Positions 43,767 through 51,913 of a DNA stretch of 64,000 nucleotides are shown here, in pieces. A model generated the notes under the pieces. The model was not told the DNA's origin, did not search any database, and saw nothing but the letters and a program-made list of their open reading frames with translations. The first letter of the stretch is position 1; each line of letters opens with the position of its first letter. The stretch is from Runella sp. MFBS21. Its GTDB lineage: Bacteria > Bacteroidota > Bacteroidia > Cytophagales > Spirosomataceae. The translations under genes and the position numbers were made by a program. Location of the stretch: the NCBI RefSeq assembly GCF_029433105.1, contig NZ_JARNTW010000005.1:129659-193658 (forward strand). The letters are read 5' to 3'.

Positions 43767-44264
43767 ATGGTAAACACACTTTTTCCTTCTCCGGTTTTTT
43801 TACGGTCAGCGGCGATTTGCCTTCTCATGACAGTTGTTTTTTCTTGTAGTAAAAAAGACGACCCAACGGCCGGTGGGCCCTTGGTGGGCAATTGGAAGTT
43901 GAGCGCACTATTAATAAAAGAAGACAATGAGCCCGAAGAAGATATTCTGCCTCTTTTTGCACTTTTTGGTACTTGTTTTTCAGACATGATTTTTACTTTC
44001 AAATCAGATGGTGTATTTTCCACAAACAATCCTCCAAGTTGTATTACTGAGGATACAGAAATAGAAGGGCTTAACGGTACTACCAAATGGGAGGTCTCAG
44101 GAAGTAAACTCAAGTTTACGGATAAAGATAATGAGGTGACGGAGTTCGATTATACGGTAGATAGTGATACTTTTTCGATGTCACAGACCATAATGGAGCC
44201 AGACCCCGATAATCCTTCGGTCAATATTAAAGTGATTACTACCTACAAATTTAAAAAAGTATAG
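43767..44264 (+). CDS. Lipocalin-like lipoprotein
   Basis: A 165-aa protein with a long signal and lipobox (VVFSC, C27), then GPLVGNWKLSALLI, a lipocalin-like opening, TFKSDGVFSTNN, TKWEVSGSKLKFTD and TTYKFKKV, which outline an eight-stranded barrel. It would be an outer- or inner-membrane-anchored binding protein; the ligand is unknown. The strong inverted repeat at 44276-44321 follows its stop. Confidence 0.75.
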   Translation: MVNTLFPSPVFLRSAAICLLMTVVFSCSKKDDPTAGGPLVGNWKLSALLIKEDNEPEEDILPLFALFGTCFSDMIFTFKSDGVFSTNNPPSCITEDTEIEGLNGTTKWEVSGSKLKFTDKDNEVTEFDYTVDSDTFSMSQTIMEPDPDNPSVNIKVITTYKFKKV

Positions 44265-44275
44265 TAATGAGTATT

Positions 44276-44321
44276 GAGCGGCCTTGTTATGGTGTGGCGT
44301 CACAGGATAACAAGGCCGCTC
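44276..44321. terminator. 15-bp-stem bidirectional terminator
   Basis: GAGCGGCCTTGTTAT (44276-44290) is perfectly complementary to 44307-44321 with a 16-base loop, followed by a TTGTTTT stretch. It separates the converging lipoprotein and hydrolase genes. Confidence 0.85.
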
Positions 44322-44328
44322 GGTTGTT

Positions 44329-45177
44329 TTAGGATAATACTTTTTCTTCTATGGCTACTGAGCTGGTGATAAACTCAGTTAGGTGGCGGTTGAGTTGAGG
44401 CCATTCGGTATAAAAAAAGCCATGAGGGGCCTCTTCATAGGAAATCAATTGTGAGCCTGCTATACCTTGGTGCATGGCTTTGGCAGTGAGTTCAAATGGA
44501 ACAGTTTTGTCGCCTGTACCATGAATAATAAGCGTAGGAACATCAATTGTGGCGAGGTCTTCTCGCAAGTCGGCCTGACTGAAAGTGAGAATACAGTTTA
44601 CAAAGGCTCTTGGCGACGATTTCATTCCTAGACCATGAAACCAATCTAGCAATTGGCTGCTCAAAGGGGTATTGAGAAGATTGACTCCAAAAAAATCTTT
44701 GCTGAATGATTCCATAAAAGTAGCACGATCTTGGATGGCATTTTCAATCATTTCGTCGAATACTTCTTTATCAATACCTTCTTCAAAATCAGGTGTTTTT
44801 AACATTTTAGGGGCAGCGGCTCCCAGCAAAACTAACTTGGCGATACGGCGGCTTCCGTGTCGACTTATGTAGCGAATGGCTTCGGCACCTCCCATTGAAA
44901 AACCTATCAAAGTAATCTCTTCTAAGCTGAGGGCTTCAAAAACTGCTTCTAGGTCATCAGCCAAAGTATCGTAATCATAGCCTGACCAAGGCTTATCGGA
45001 TTGTCCAAAGCCGCGGCGGTCAATCAAAATACACCGAAAATCGTTACCAAGTTGATTGATTTGATATTCAAACATTTCGTGGCTTAGTGGCCATCCGTGC
45101 AAAAAAACGACCGTTGGGCCGTGACCCCAATCTTCTACGTGGAGATTTACATTGGGGGCTGTTTGTATCATGGGCAT
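44329..45177 (-). CDS. Alpha/beta hydrolase, haloperoxidase/esterase-like
   Basis: A 282-aa hydrolase: oxyanion loop FLHGWPLSHEMF, the DRRGFGQS strand, nucleophile S94 in GFSMGG, a probable Asp in GTGDKTVP (about 224) and catalytic H252 in APHGFF. The pattern is that of the cofactor-free chloroperoxidase/arylesterase group. Substrate not predictable. It is transcribed alone on the minus strand, with a stop next to the bidirectional terminator. Confidence 0.88.
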   Translation of the reverse strand: MPMIQTAPNVNLHVEDWGHGPTVVFLHGWPLSHEMFEYQINQLGNDFRCILIDRRGFGQSDKPWSGYDYDTLADDLEAVFEALSLEEITLIGFSMGGAEAIRYISRHGSRRIAKLVLLGAAAPKMLKTPDFEEGIDKEVFDEMIENAIQDRATFMESFSKDFFGVNLLNTPLSSQLLDWFHGLGMKSSPRAFVNCILTFSQADLREDLATIDVPTLIIHGTGDKTVPFELTAKAMHQGIAGSQLISYEEAPHGFFYTEWPQLNRHLTEFITSSVAIEEKVLS

Positions 45178-45319
45178 AGCGAAAGAAAGTTAAGCTAAGA
45201 AATAGCCTTAGCAAGTGATAAAATAAGCTCTTTCTTGAATCGCTAAAAGAATCGTACCTTACAATTTTAGGAAAAAAAATCCCCAACTTATCTGCGAAGG
45301 TGGGGATGAAAATGGGCTT

Positions 45320-46630
45320 TTAGAATATTTTTCTTTGTGGGTCAAAACCTTCTAAGTACTCACTGACTCGCTTAACAAACATCCCTCCCAGAGCGCCGTC
45401 TACCACTCTATGATCATATGAGTGAGAGATATACATCATACTTCTGATACCAATTACGTCACCTTGTGGGGTTTCGATGACCACGGGACGCTTTTGGATA
45501 GCCCCAAAAGCCATGATGGCTACTTGCGGTTGGAGGATGATAGGAGTTCCCATGATGTTACCAAAAGTTCCGATGTTGGAAACGGTGTAGGTACCACCGG
45601 CTAGATCGTCGGCAGTGAGCTTGTTTTGGCGAGCTCGATTGGCAAGGTCGTTTACTTTTTTGGCTAAACCAATCAAACTATACTGGTCGGCATTGTGGAT
45701 TACAGGTACAATCAGATTCCCACTAGGCAATGCCACCGCCATACCAATATTGATGTCTCTTTTCTTAAGGATGTTGTCGCCTTCTACCGAAATATTAATA
45801 AGCGGGAAGTCTTTGATTGCTTTCACTACTGCTTCAATAAGCAGCGGTGTAAAAGTGATTCCTTCTCCAGTTTGGCGTTTGAAATCGTCTTTGATTTGAT
45901 TGCGCCACAAAACAATGTTGGTCATGTCGGTTTCTACAAACGACGACACATGGGGTGAAATACGTTTGGATTCGATCATGCGCTCGGCGATGAGACGGCG
46001 CATTCGGTCCATAGGTATGATTTCTACCGCACCTGAGTCAGAAGTTTTGATAGGAGTGACCGTTGGCGAGGGCGCGGTAGGCTTTTGGGTTGGAGCAGAA
46101 GGTGTTTGTTTTTTCTGTTCCAAATACCTGAGAATATCTTTTTTTGTAACCCTATTTTCGGCACCTGTTCCTTCGATTTGGTCGAGTTCTTGGGCAGAGA
46201 GTCCTTCGGTTTTGGCGATGTTTAATACCAATGGAGAATAAAATCGCCCTGTAGCTTTAGCACCTGATTCAGTAAAACTTGAGGTAAGTGCGCTCGAAAC
46301 TTCATGAAACTGGCGCTCTAGTTCGATTACTTCTTCTTCGCCGTCACTAGGCGCGGGGGCATCAGAAGGGGGGGCTATAGGGAGAAGGGATGAAGTCTCA
46401 ATTTTGATTACGGTCTGACCAATAGGAACTACATCTCCCTCTTTGACAAGGATTTCGGTAATTACGCCACTAAAAGGGGAAGGCACTTCGGTGTCTACTT
46501 TGTCGGTGGCTACTTCCAATACCGAATCATCGGCTGATACCGAATCACCTACTTGTTTTAGGATATTGATGATGGTACACTCCATGATGCTCTCACCCAT
46601 GCGAGGCATCACCATTTCTGCTATTGCCAT
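45320..46630 (-). CDS. 2-oxo acid dehydrogenase E2 (dihydrolipoamide acyltransferase)
   Basis: A 436-aa E2 with one lipoyl domain (about 3-78, lipoylated K44 in ATDKVDTE), a Pro/Ala-rich hinge, an E3/E1-binding domain (about 130-170, YSPLVLNIAKTEGLSAQELD), a second hinge, and the acyltransferase domain (about 200-436) ending with the catalytic SHSYDHRVVDG (H407). It carries acyl groups from E1 to CoA; whether it is the pyruvate, 2-oxoglutarate or branched-chain complex is not certain, though the domain layout favours the branched-chain or pyruvate type. E1 and E3 genes are not adjacent. It is followed downstream (at lower coordinates) by the hydrolase, with a 140-bp gap. Confidence 0.9.
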   Translation of the reverse strand: MAIAEMVMPRMGESIMECTIINILKQVGDSVSADDSVLEVATDKVDTEVPSPFSGVITEILVKEGDVVPIGQTVIKIETSSLLPIAPPSDAPAPSDGEEEVIELERQFHEVSSALTSSFTESGAKATGRFYSPLVLNIAKTEGLSAQELDQIEGTGAENRVTKKDILRYLEQKKQTPSAPTQKPTAPSPTVTPIKTSDSGAVEIIPMDRMRRLIAERMIESKRISPHVSSFVETDMTNIVLWRNQIKDDFKRQTGEGITFTPLLIEAVVKAIKDFPLINISVEGDNILKKRDINIGMAVALPSGNLIVPVIHNADQYSLIGLAKKVNDLANRARQNKLTADDLAGGTYTVSNIGTFGNIMGTPIILQPQVAIMAFGAIQKRPVVIETPQGDVIGIRSMMYISHSYDHRVVDGALGGMFVKRVSEYLEGFDPQRKIF

Positions 46631-46660
46631 TGGTATTTAATTAAGAATGATTAAACTACT

Positions 46661-47905
46661 CTATATACCCAACATTTGTTTACGTAATAAATTCAATAAA
46701 TAAACGCTGGTAAATTGAATGTTTTGTTCGCGAAATTTTCCTAACTGAAGTTTTTGGGTTACGGTATTGTCAGGACCCGCCACCGCAATCCAAATAGTAC
46801 CTACTGGTTTTTCGTCGCTGCCCCCGTCAGGGCCTGCGATACCACTTGCCGAAATACCATAGGTAGTTTGGAGACGCTGACGCACTCCTTCAGCCATTTG
46901 TATGACTGTCTGCTCGCTTACAGCACCCACAGTAGCTAGTGTATCGGGACTCACGCCTAGTTGGTGTATCTTGACGTCGTTGCTATAACTTACTATTCCT
47001 CCCATAAAATACTGAGAAGAACCGGGTATTTTGGTGATAAGATGAGATACGTAGCCACCGGTACAGCTTTCGGCAGTAGCTACGGTTTGGCCTCGTTCTT
47101 TGAGTAATTTACCCACCACAGTTTCGATTTCATCGTCATCGTATCCATACACAAAATGGGCGATGAGAGGCATTACTTTGTCTACTTCTGTTTGCGTATC
47201 TTTTTGGAGCTGAGAGAGGTCAGTGCCAGTAGCTGTGAGGCGTAAGCGTACTTGTCCAAAACTAGGTAAATAGGCAAGTTTGATATGAGAGGGTAGGGCA
47301 TCTTCCCAAGCTTCTATGCGCTCGGCTAAGAAAGACTCCCCAATGCCAATGGTGCGTAGCATTTTGTGATGAATGACCGCTGTTTTAAAAAACGACTGTA
47401 ATTTTGGCAAAATAGCATGACTCATAAGGCTTTTCATTTCAAAAGGCACACCCGGCATCGAAACAAAAACTTTGCCGTTGCGTTCAAACCACATCCCAGG
47501 AGCAGTACCCCAATTATTGGGAATGTATGTACTGTTTTTAGGAAGAGCGGCTTGTTGACGATTGAGTTCTGTCATGGGGCGACCTCTCTTTACAAAAAAT
47601 GAGGTCACCAATGCCAACGCTTCTTCATTGATATATAGCTCAGTATCAAAATATTTGCAAAGAGTAGTTTTGGTGATATCGTCTTTGGTGGGGCCAAGTC
47701 CGCCTGTGATTAAGATGACGTCCGCTCTCTTTTCGGCTTCGGCGAGAATTTCCAAAATACTATCTTCATTGTCGCCCACGGAAGATTTGCGAATGGTTCG
47801 GATGCCAATATTGGTGAGTTCTGTACTTATCCATTGCGTATTTGTATCGGTGATTTGTCCAAACAATATTTCGTCTCCAATCGTAATTACTTCAGCTTTG
47901 ACCAT
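46661..47905 (-). CDS. cinA: CinA family protein (competence/damage-inducible)
   Basis: A 414-aa protein with an N-terminal molybdopterin-binding-like (COG1058) domain (VKAEVITIGDEILFGQITDTN, about 1-170) and a C-terminal nicotinamide-nucleotide amidase domain (about 255-414, TVATAESCTGGYVSHLI and YGISASGIAGPDGG). CinA proteins have ADP-ribose pyrophosphatase and NMN deamidase activities in the pyridine nucleotide salvage route. The start is ATG 47903-47905; the frame opens 10 residues earlier at ATG 47935. A TAACTTTG -7 box lies at 47923-47930. It lies upstream of the E2 gene with a 30-bp gap, so both may be cotranscribed. Confidence 0.93.
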   Translation of the reverse strand: MVKAEVITIGDEILFGQITDTNTQWISTELTNIGIRTIRKSSVGDNEDSILEILAEAEKRADVILITGGLGPTKDDITKTTLCKYFDTELYINEEALALVTSFFVKRGRPMTELNRQQAALPKNSTYIPNNWGTAPGMWFERNGKVFVSMPGVPFEMKSLMSHAILPKLQSFFKTAVIHHKMLRTIGIGESFLAERIEAWEDALPSHIKLAYLPSFGQVRLRLTATGTDLSQLQKDTQTEVDKVMPLIAHFVYGYDDDEIETVVGKLLKERGQTVATAESCTGGYVSHLITKIPGSSQYFMGGIVSYSNDVKIHQLGVSPDTLATVGAVSEQTVIQMAEGVRQRLQTTYGISASGIAGPDGGSDEKPVGTIWIAVAGPDNTVTQKLQLGKFREQNIQFTSVYLLNLLRKQMLGI

Positions 47906-47922
47906 GGTTAATAAATTTTTTT

Positions 47923-47930
47923 CAAAGTTA
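47923..47930 (-). promoter_or_regulatory. Candidate -7 box of cinA
   Basis: Reading TAACTTTG on the minus strand, an exact TAnnTTTG match, it lies 17 bases upstream of the ATG at 47905. It supports that start over the ATG at 47935. No consensus -33 is obvious. Confidence 0.5.
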
Positions 47931-48055
47931 GACAAAATTCTGTTTTGGCATGAACGTTGTTCTTTTACAATCTATTTTCTTAGTAATATGTTTGTGACTT
48001 CTTTACAAATTAGTTGTCTTACTTACACACCTACTTAAATCAAATGTTACGTATC

Positions 48056-48802
48056 ATGAAAAAATCTGCGTTTTTTACGGGTCTTATTACTCTTATTTCT
48101 CTTCAAATTTTTGCCCAAGACAATAAGCCTGGCGGTCTTGGAGGGCTGCTAAACAAAGCAGGACAAGTACTTACGGGGCAAAACACCGCCGATGGTCTCA
48201 CCAATGATGATATCATAAAAGGACTAAAAGAAGCCTTGCAGGTAGGTATTTCCAATGGCTCCGCCAAAGCTTCGGCGGTGGATGGCTATTTTAAAAATTC
48301 GCTGATTAAAATCGCATTTCCGCCCGATGTACAGCGCGTAGAAGCAAGACTTCGTCAAATGGGATTTGGCAAAGAGGTGGATAGATTTGTGCTTTCGCTC
48401 AACCGTGCTGCCGAAGATGCCGCCAAAAAATCAAAACCTATTTTTGTGAAAGCCATCACCTCTATGACGATTCAAGACGCGTTGGGGATTTTGAAGGGAG
48501 ACTCTACGGCCGCAACGGGCTACTTGCAGCGTACCACCAATGAGGAGTTGTACAAGCAGTTTTATCCCGTAGTAGATAGTACGCTTAAGCTCAACAACGC
48601 TACCAAATACTATGCCGATTTGGTCAACACGTACAACAAAATTCCTTTGGTACAAAAGGTGAATCCTGACCTTAAGCAGTATGCTACGCAAAAAGCGATT
48701 GACGGGCTGTTTGTGTTGGTAGCTCAAGAAGAACGCAAAATCCGTAAAGATCCTGTGGCGCGAGTCAATGACATACTACAAAAAGTATTTGGATCAAAAT
48801 AA
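48056..48802 (+). CDS. DUF4197 family exported protein
   Basis: A 248-aa protein with signal peptide MKKSAFFTGLITLISLQIFAQ. The rest matches DUF4197: ALQVGISNGSAKASAVDGYFKN, IKIAFPPDVQRVEARLRQMGFGKEVDRFVLSLNRAAEDAA, and AITSMTIQDALGILKGDSTAATGYLQRTT, then a helical C-terminus ending DILQKVFGSK. The family has no assigned function. ATG 48056 is preferred because it gives a clean signal peptide; an upstream ATG at 48044 is also possible. Confidence 0.88.
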   Translation: MKKSAFFTGLITLISLQIFAQDNKPGGLGGLLNKAGQVLTGQNTADGLTNDDIIKGLKEALQVGISNGSAKASAVDGYFKNSLIKIAFPPDVQRVEARLRQMGFGKEVDRFVLSLNRAAEDAAKKSKPIFVKAITSMTIQDALGILKGDSTAATGYLQRTTNEELYKQFYPVVDSTLKLNNATKYYADLVNTYNKIPLVQKVNPDLKQYATQKAIDGLFVLVAQEERKIRKDPVARVNDILQKVFGSK

Positions 48803-48813
48803 CGTATAGTATT

Positions 48814-49518
48814 TCAGTTGGGTAGCGTATTATCCAAAAAACTAAACAAGGAATTGAATTTGGCCTTATATACTCCCCCCAATTCAATTTCCTTGTTTTC
48901 TAAATAGACCTTTCGCTTGTCAAAACCCATGATTTTTTGAATGTTGACTACAAAAGAGCGATGAATACGTAAAAATAATTTATTAGGGAGTTGTTTTTCT
49001 AGGGATATTAACATGGAATTGGCGATGAGAACCTTTCCGTTGTCCTGAAATATTTTGGAGTACATTCCGTAAGCTTCTATGTATTGAATAGTGTCAAAGT
49101 GCACTATTTCCATTCGTCGTCCTGACTTAACCAAAATTTCAGAGGGAAATACAATACTGTGCTGGGTAACATTAGCTTTGATTGCTCTGAAAAAAGCCTT
49201 CGAAAATTGGGGCACGTTTAAGGGTTTGATTAGGTAATCGGTAGCACCTATTTCAAATGCTTTTAAGGCCTCTTTGTCGCTATCAGAAATGACAATAATT
49301 GTTGCCATATTAGAAAGAATACCCAATTCGTTGAAGTGAGGAAGAGAAGCATCCAATAGTACTACATCAACAGCGTGTACCTTAAGGAGCTTTGTCATTT
49401 CCTTGAATGTGAGACAATTAATCGCAATCGAAAAAAAAGGTAGTTCATCTACAAAGCTGATAATTTGTTGACTCAACTCGTAACTGCCTACCACTAGATA
49501 TTTAATCTGTTTTCTCAT
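48814..49518 (-). CDS. LytTR response regulator with degenerate receiver
   Basis: A 234-aa two-domain regulator. The receiver (about 5-115) keeps the phosphoacceptor D56 (VVLLDASLP) and K98 (YLIKPLN) but lacks the N-terminal acidic pair: the strand reads YLVVGSYELS, so Mg binding may be impaired. The C-terminal LytTR DNA-binding domain (about 130-232) has IQYIEAYGMYSKIFQDN and FLRIHRSFVVNIQKI. No histidine kinase is nearby. It diverges from the surface-protein cluster across a 700-bp gap and may regulate it; that is speculative. Confidence 0.9.
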   Translation of the reverse strand: MRKQIKYLVVGSYELSQQIISFVDELPFFSIAINCLTFKEMTKLLKVHAVDVVLLDASLPHFNELGILSNMATIIVISDSDKEALKAFEIGATDYLIKPLNVPQFSKAFFRAIKANVTQHSIVFPSEILVKSGRRMEIVHFDTIQYIEAYGMYSKIFQDNGKVLIANSMLISLEKQLPNKLFLRIHRSFVVNIQKIMGFDKRKVYLENKEIELGGVYKAKFNSLFSFLDNTLPN

Positions 49519-50223
49519 CTTTGTGGGGTGTTAGGGCGGTTGTAAAGTTATTCCAATTAGTCAATTTATTTGCCAATTAGTCAATAGAAATTTATGCCCC
49601 CCCTTTTTTGGTTAAGCATTTTTATGGACAAACTTGACTAACGTATAATGAAGTACGAATGTAATCAGCTTGTGAGAGTAAACAATCTAAAAGTATAATT
49701 GAGTGGTGATTCGTTGTTTATGTTGACTTGGGGGGATGTGGCTCAACTTGTACTTTGGCTTCAACACAAAATACAGATTGCTAAACTGTATTCTATGAAT
49801 ATTCTTCTAACAACGTATTTTAGATAAGCTTTGAAATTATGGATGATTGATTGTCCGCTACTATAGCATAGGGTTAGGAGCTTATATGTTGTTTGATATA
49901 GAAAATAAGCGACGTAGTTGGCTTTTTGGAATATTTTGATGAGGCTTTGTGTAATAAATATACCTGTAATTTAAAGGGGGAAAGTGTGGTTTGGTATGCT
50001 CAAATGGAATATTCGTTGAGTTATATCAGCTATTCATATGTTTTGTTTGTCATATTGATAATATGGCTTGGAAGTTGATATGTAATTGAGAAGAGTTGAA
50101 AGGGTGTGTGTAATTGATTGATAGTTAGTGATTTGATTTTTATAATTTATCGAATCAGTAAAATTTTATATAAGCGAATTAGTTGAATCAATTCATTTTA
50201 AAAACATGCCCTAATTATATTCA
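49519..50223. other. Gene-free 705-bp region before surface-protein cluster
   Basis: I see no supported coding frame, RNA gene or clear TAnnTTTG promoter here. The sequence is AT- and GT-rich, with long runs of T on the plus strand. A small inverted repeat AATACAG/CTGTATT lies at 49770-49792. It probably carries the promoters of the divergent LytTR gene and the TPR gene, and its length suggests complex regulation or a long leader. Confidence 0.4.
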
Positions 50224-51888
50224 ATGAAATCTTTATTTTTTGATATACTAAAGCGACTTGGATTTTTGTTCTTTAGGGTGCTTTGTACGAAAGGGATAGA
50301 AGTTGTATTTTTAAACAGCATATTTATAGTATTTGTGGTGGGTTGTAGCACAGATTCTACAGACAAGGATAGTGCTATATCTACAAGCCCAAAATCCATT
50401 CCTTTATGCAGAAGTGGAGGTGTTCTGCTGGCTTCTATTGCTGATTTACCAGCCCCCCAATTTCGTAAAGAGATAGGAAACAGTCATTTGGAGATAACTA
50501 CCGCTAGCCAAGAAGCACAAAAATGGTTTGATCAAGGATTGAATCATCTCCACGGATTTTGGCATTTGGAAGCTTATAGGGCTTTTCAACAAGTAATAAA
50601 GCTAGATACCAACTGTGCCATGGGGTATTGGGGAATGGCTATGTGCCAACCCGGTTTTGGCGGTGACAATCAACCTTGGGTAGAGGCGATTGACAAAGCA
50701 AAATATCTTCAACAGCCTATTTCAGGTTTTGAAAAAGACCTGATTCATGCCTCAGAGGTAATGATTAAAGAGGGAATTGGTAATAAAGCCGTCGAAGCAT
50801 TTAGGAATTTGTATAAAACCTATCCAGACGAACCTGAGGCGATTGCGTTTGCGGCCATCATATTGCGTCAATATGATAATGAAGCGACTCAATTGGAAGT
50901 GAAAAGTTTGTTAGAAAAATCTCTTCGGCGCTTTCCAGACCAAGTTTCGCTTATGCATTACTATGTACATGTAATGGAGCTACGGACTGAATTTGAAAAA
51001 GCAAAGCCAGTTGCAGAAAAAATGGCAAAATTAGCTCCTAACTCTCCCCACCTCGTGCACATGCCGGGGCATTTGTATTATCTATCGGGAGCCTATGAAA
51101 AGGCTATTGGAGCATACCAATCCACTAAAAAACAAGAGAATGAATATCATTTGGCGGAAAAAATCCCCTTTTCCGCCAATCAAAACTATATCCATAACCT
51201 GCACTTTTTGGCCGTAGCACAAGCCGAAATGGCAGACTATAAAGGAGCGCTGCAAACTGCTACTACCATTGCAAATCTTACGCTTAGTGGTGCATTTCCA
51301 AACGAAGGTGCAGGCCAGATGATTCATTATGAGGGACGCATATTGCCTGCGTTAGTTCATATTCGATTTAGAAAATGGCCCCAAGCCGTGACGCATATTG
51401 ATAAACTATTGCATTCGCTTGATCAGCCTATAGTTAGTCCATTTGTTCAAAAATACTTTCAAGTAATGCGCCTCTATTGCCTTGGTATGGAGGCTATTAC
51501 AAACAACCAAATGCAGGAAGCTATTGGGTATGGAGGTGAATTAAGCCAACTCATGACTCAATTTGAACAAGAGGGACAAAACCAGCAACATACTTCAGAA
51601 TTTAAAAGTATCAATGAAACCTATGATATTATGAGTGTAGCGCGCTATGAATTAGCAGGATGGATAGATAATATGGATAAAACGCAGTCTTTCAATGAAA
51701 CTGCTTGGAGCGAAGCAAGTAGACTTCAGAATGCTATTAAATACGATGAACCACCGCGATTGATGTACCCTATTGAGGAAAGTAGGGCCCGATTGCACCT
51801 TTATCGGGGCGAGCAAGAGCCATATCATGTAGCCAAACAAGTAGCATTATCAAAAAGACCCAAAAGTAGAATAATACAATCTATCTAG
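50224..51888 (+). CDS. TPR lipoprotein, first gene of surface-protein cluster
   Basis: A 554-aa protein with a long N-terminal hydrophobic region and lipobox VVGC41. The rest is helical with several tetratricopeptide-like repeats (for example WFDQGLNHLHGFWHLEAYRAFQQVIKLDTNCAMGYWGMAM and HMPGHLYYLSGAYEKAIGAYQ, about 100-330). The repeats are typical of Bacteroidota tetratricopeptide lipoproteins with conserved PGH and HYYVH motifs. It begins a probable operon (25 bp to the next gene, then 31 bp) with two giant surface proteins and may support their export or anchoring; that is inference. The long leader is unusual, and a later start may be used. Confidence 0.8.
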   Translation: MKSLFFDILKRLGFLFFRVLCTKGIEVVFLNSIFIVFVVGCSTDSTDKDSAISTSPKSIPLCRSGGVLLASIADLPAPQFRKEIGNSHLEITTASQEAQKWFDQGLNHLHGFWHLEAYRAFQQVIKLDTNCAMGYWGMAMCQPGFGGDNQPWVEAIDKAKYLQQPISGFEKDLIHASEVMIKEGIGNKAVEAFRNLYKTYPDEPEAIAFAAIILRQYDNEATQLEVKSLLEKSLRRFPDQVSLMHYYVHVMELRTEFEKAKPVAEKMAKLAPNSPHLVHMPGHLYYLSGAYEKAIGAYQSTKKQENEYHLAEKIPFSANQNYIHNLHFLAVAQAEMADYKGALQTATTIANLTLSGAFPNEGAGQMIHYEGRILPALVHIRFRKWPQAVTHIDKLLHSLDQPIVSPFVQKYFQVMRLYCLGMEAITNNQMQEAIGYGGELSQLMTQFEQEGQNQQHTSEFKSINETYDIMSVARYELAGWIDNMDKTQSFNETAWSEASRLQNAIKYDEPPRLMYPIEESRARLHLYRGEQEPYHVAKQVALSKRPKSRIIQSI

Positions 51889-51913
51889 TAAAATCCTATC
51901 TTATACATACATT

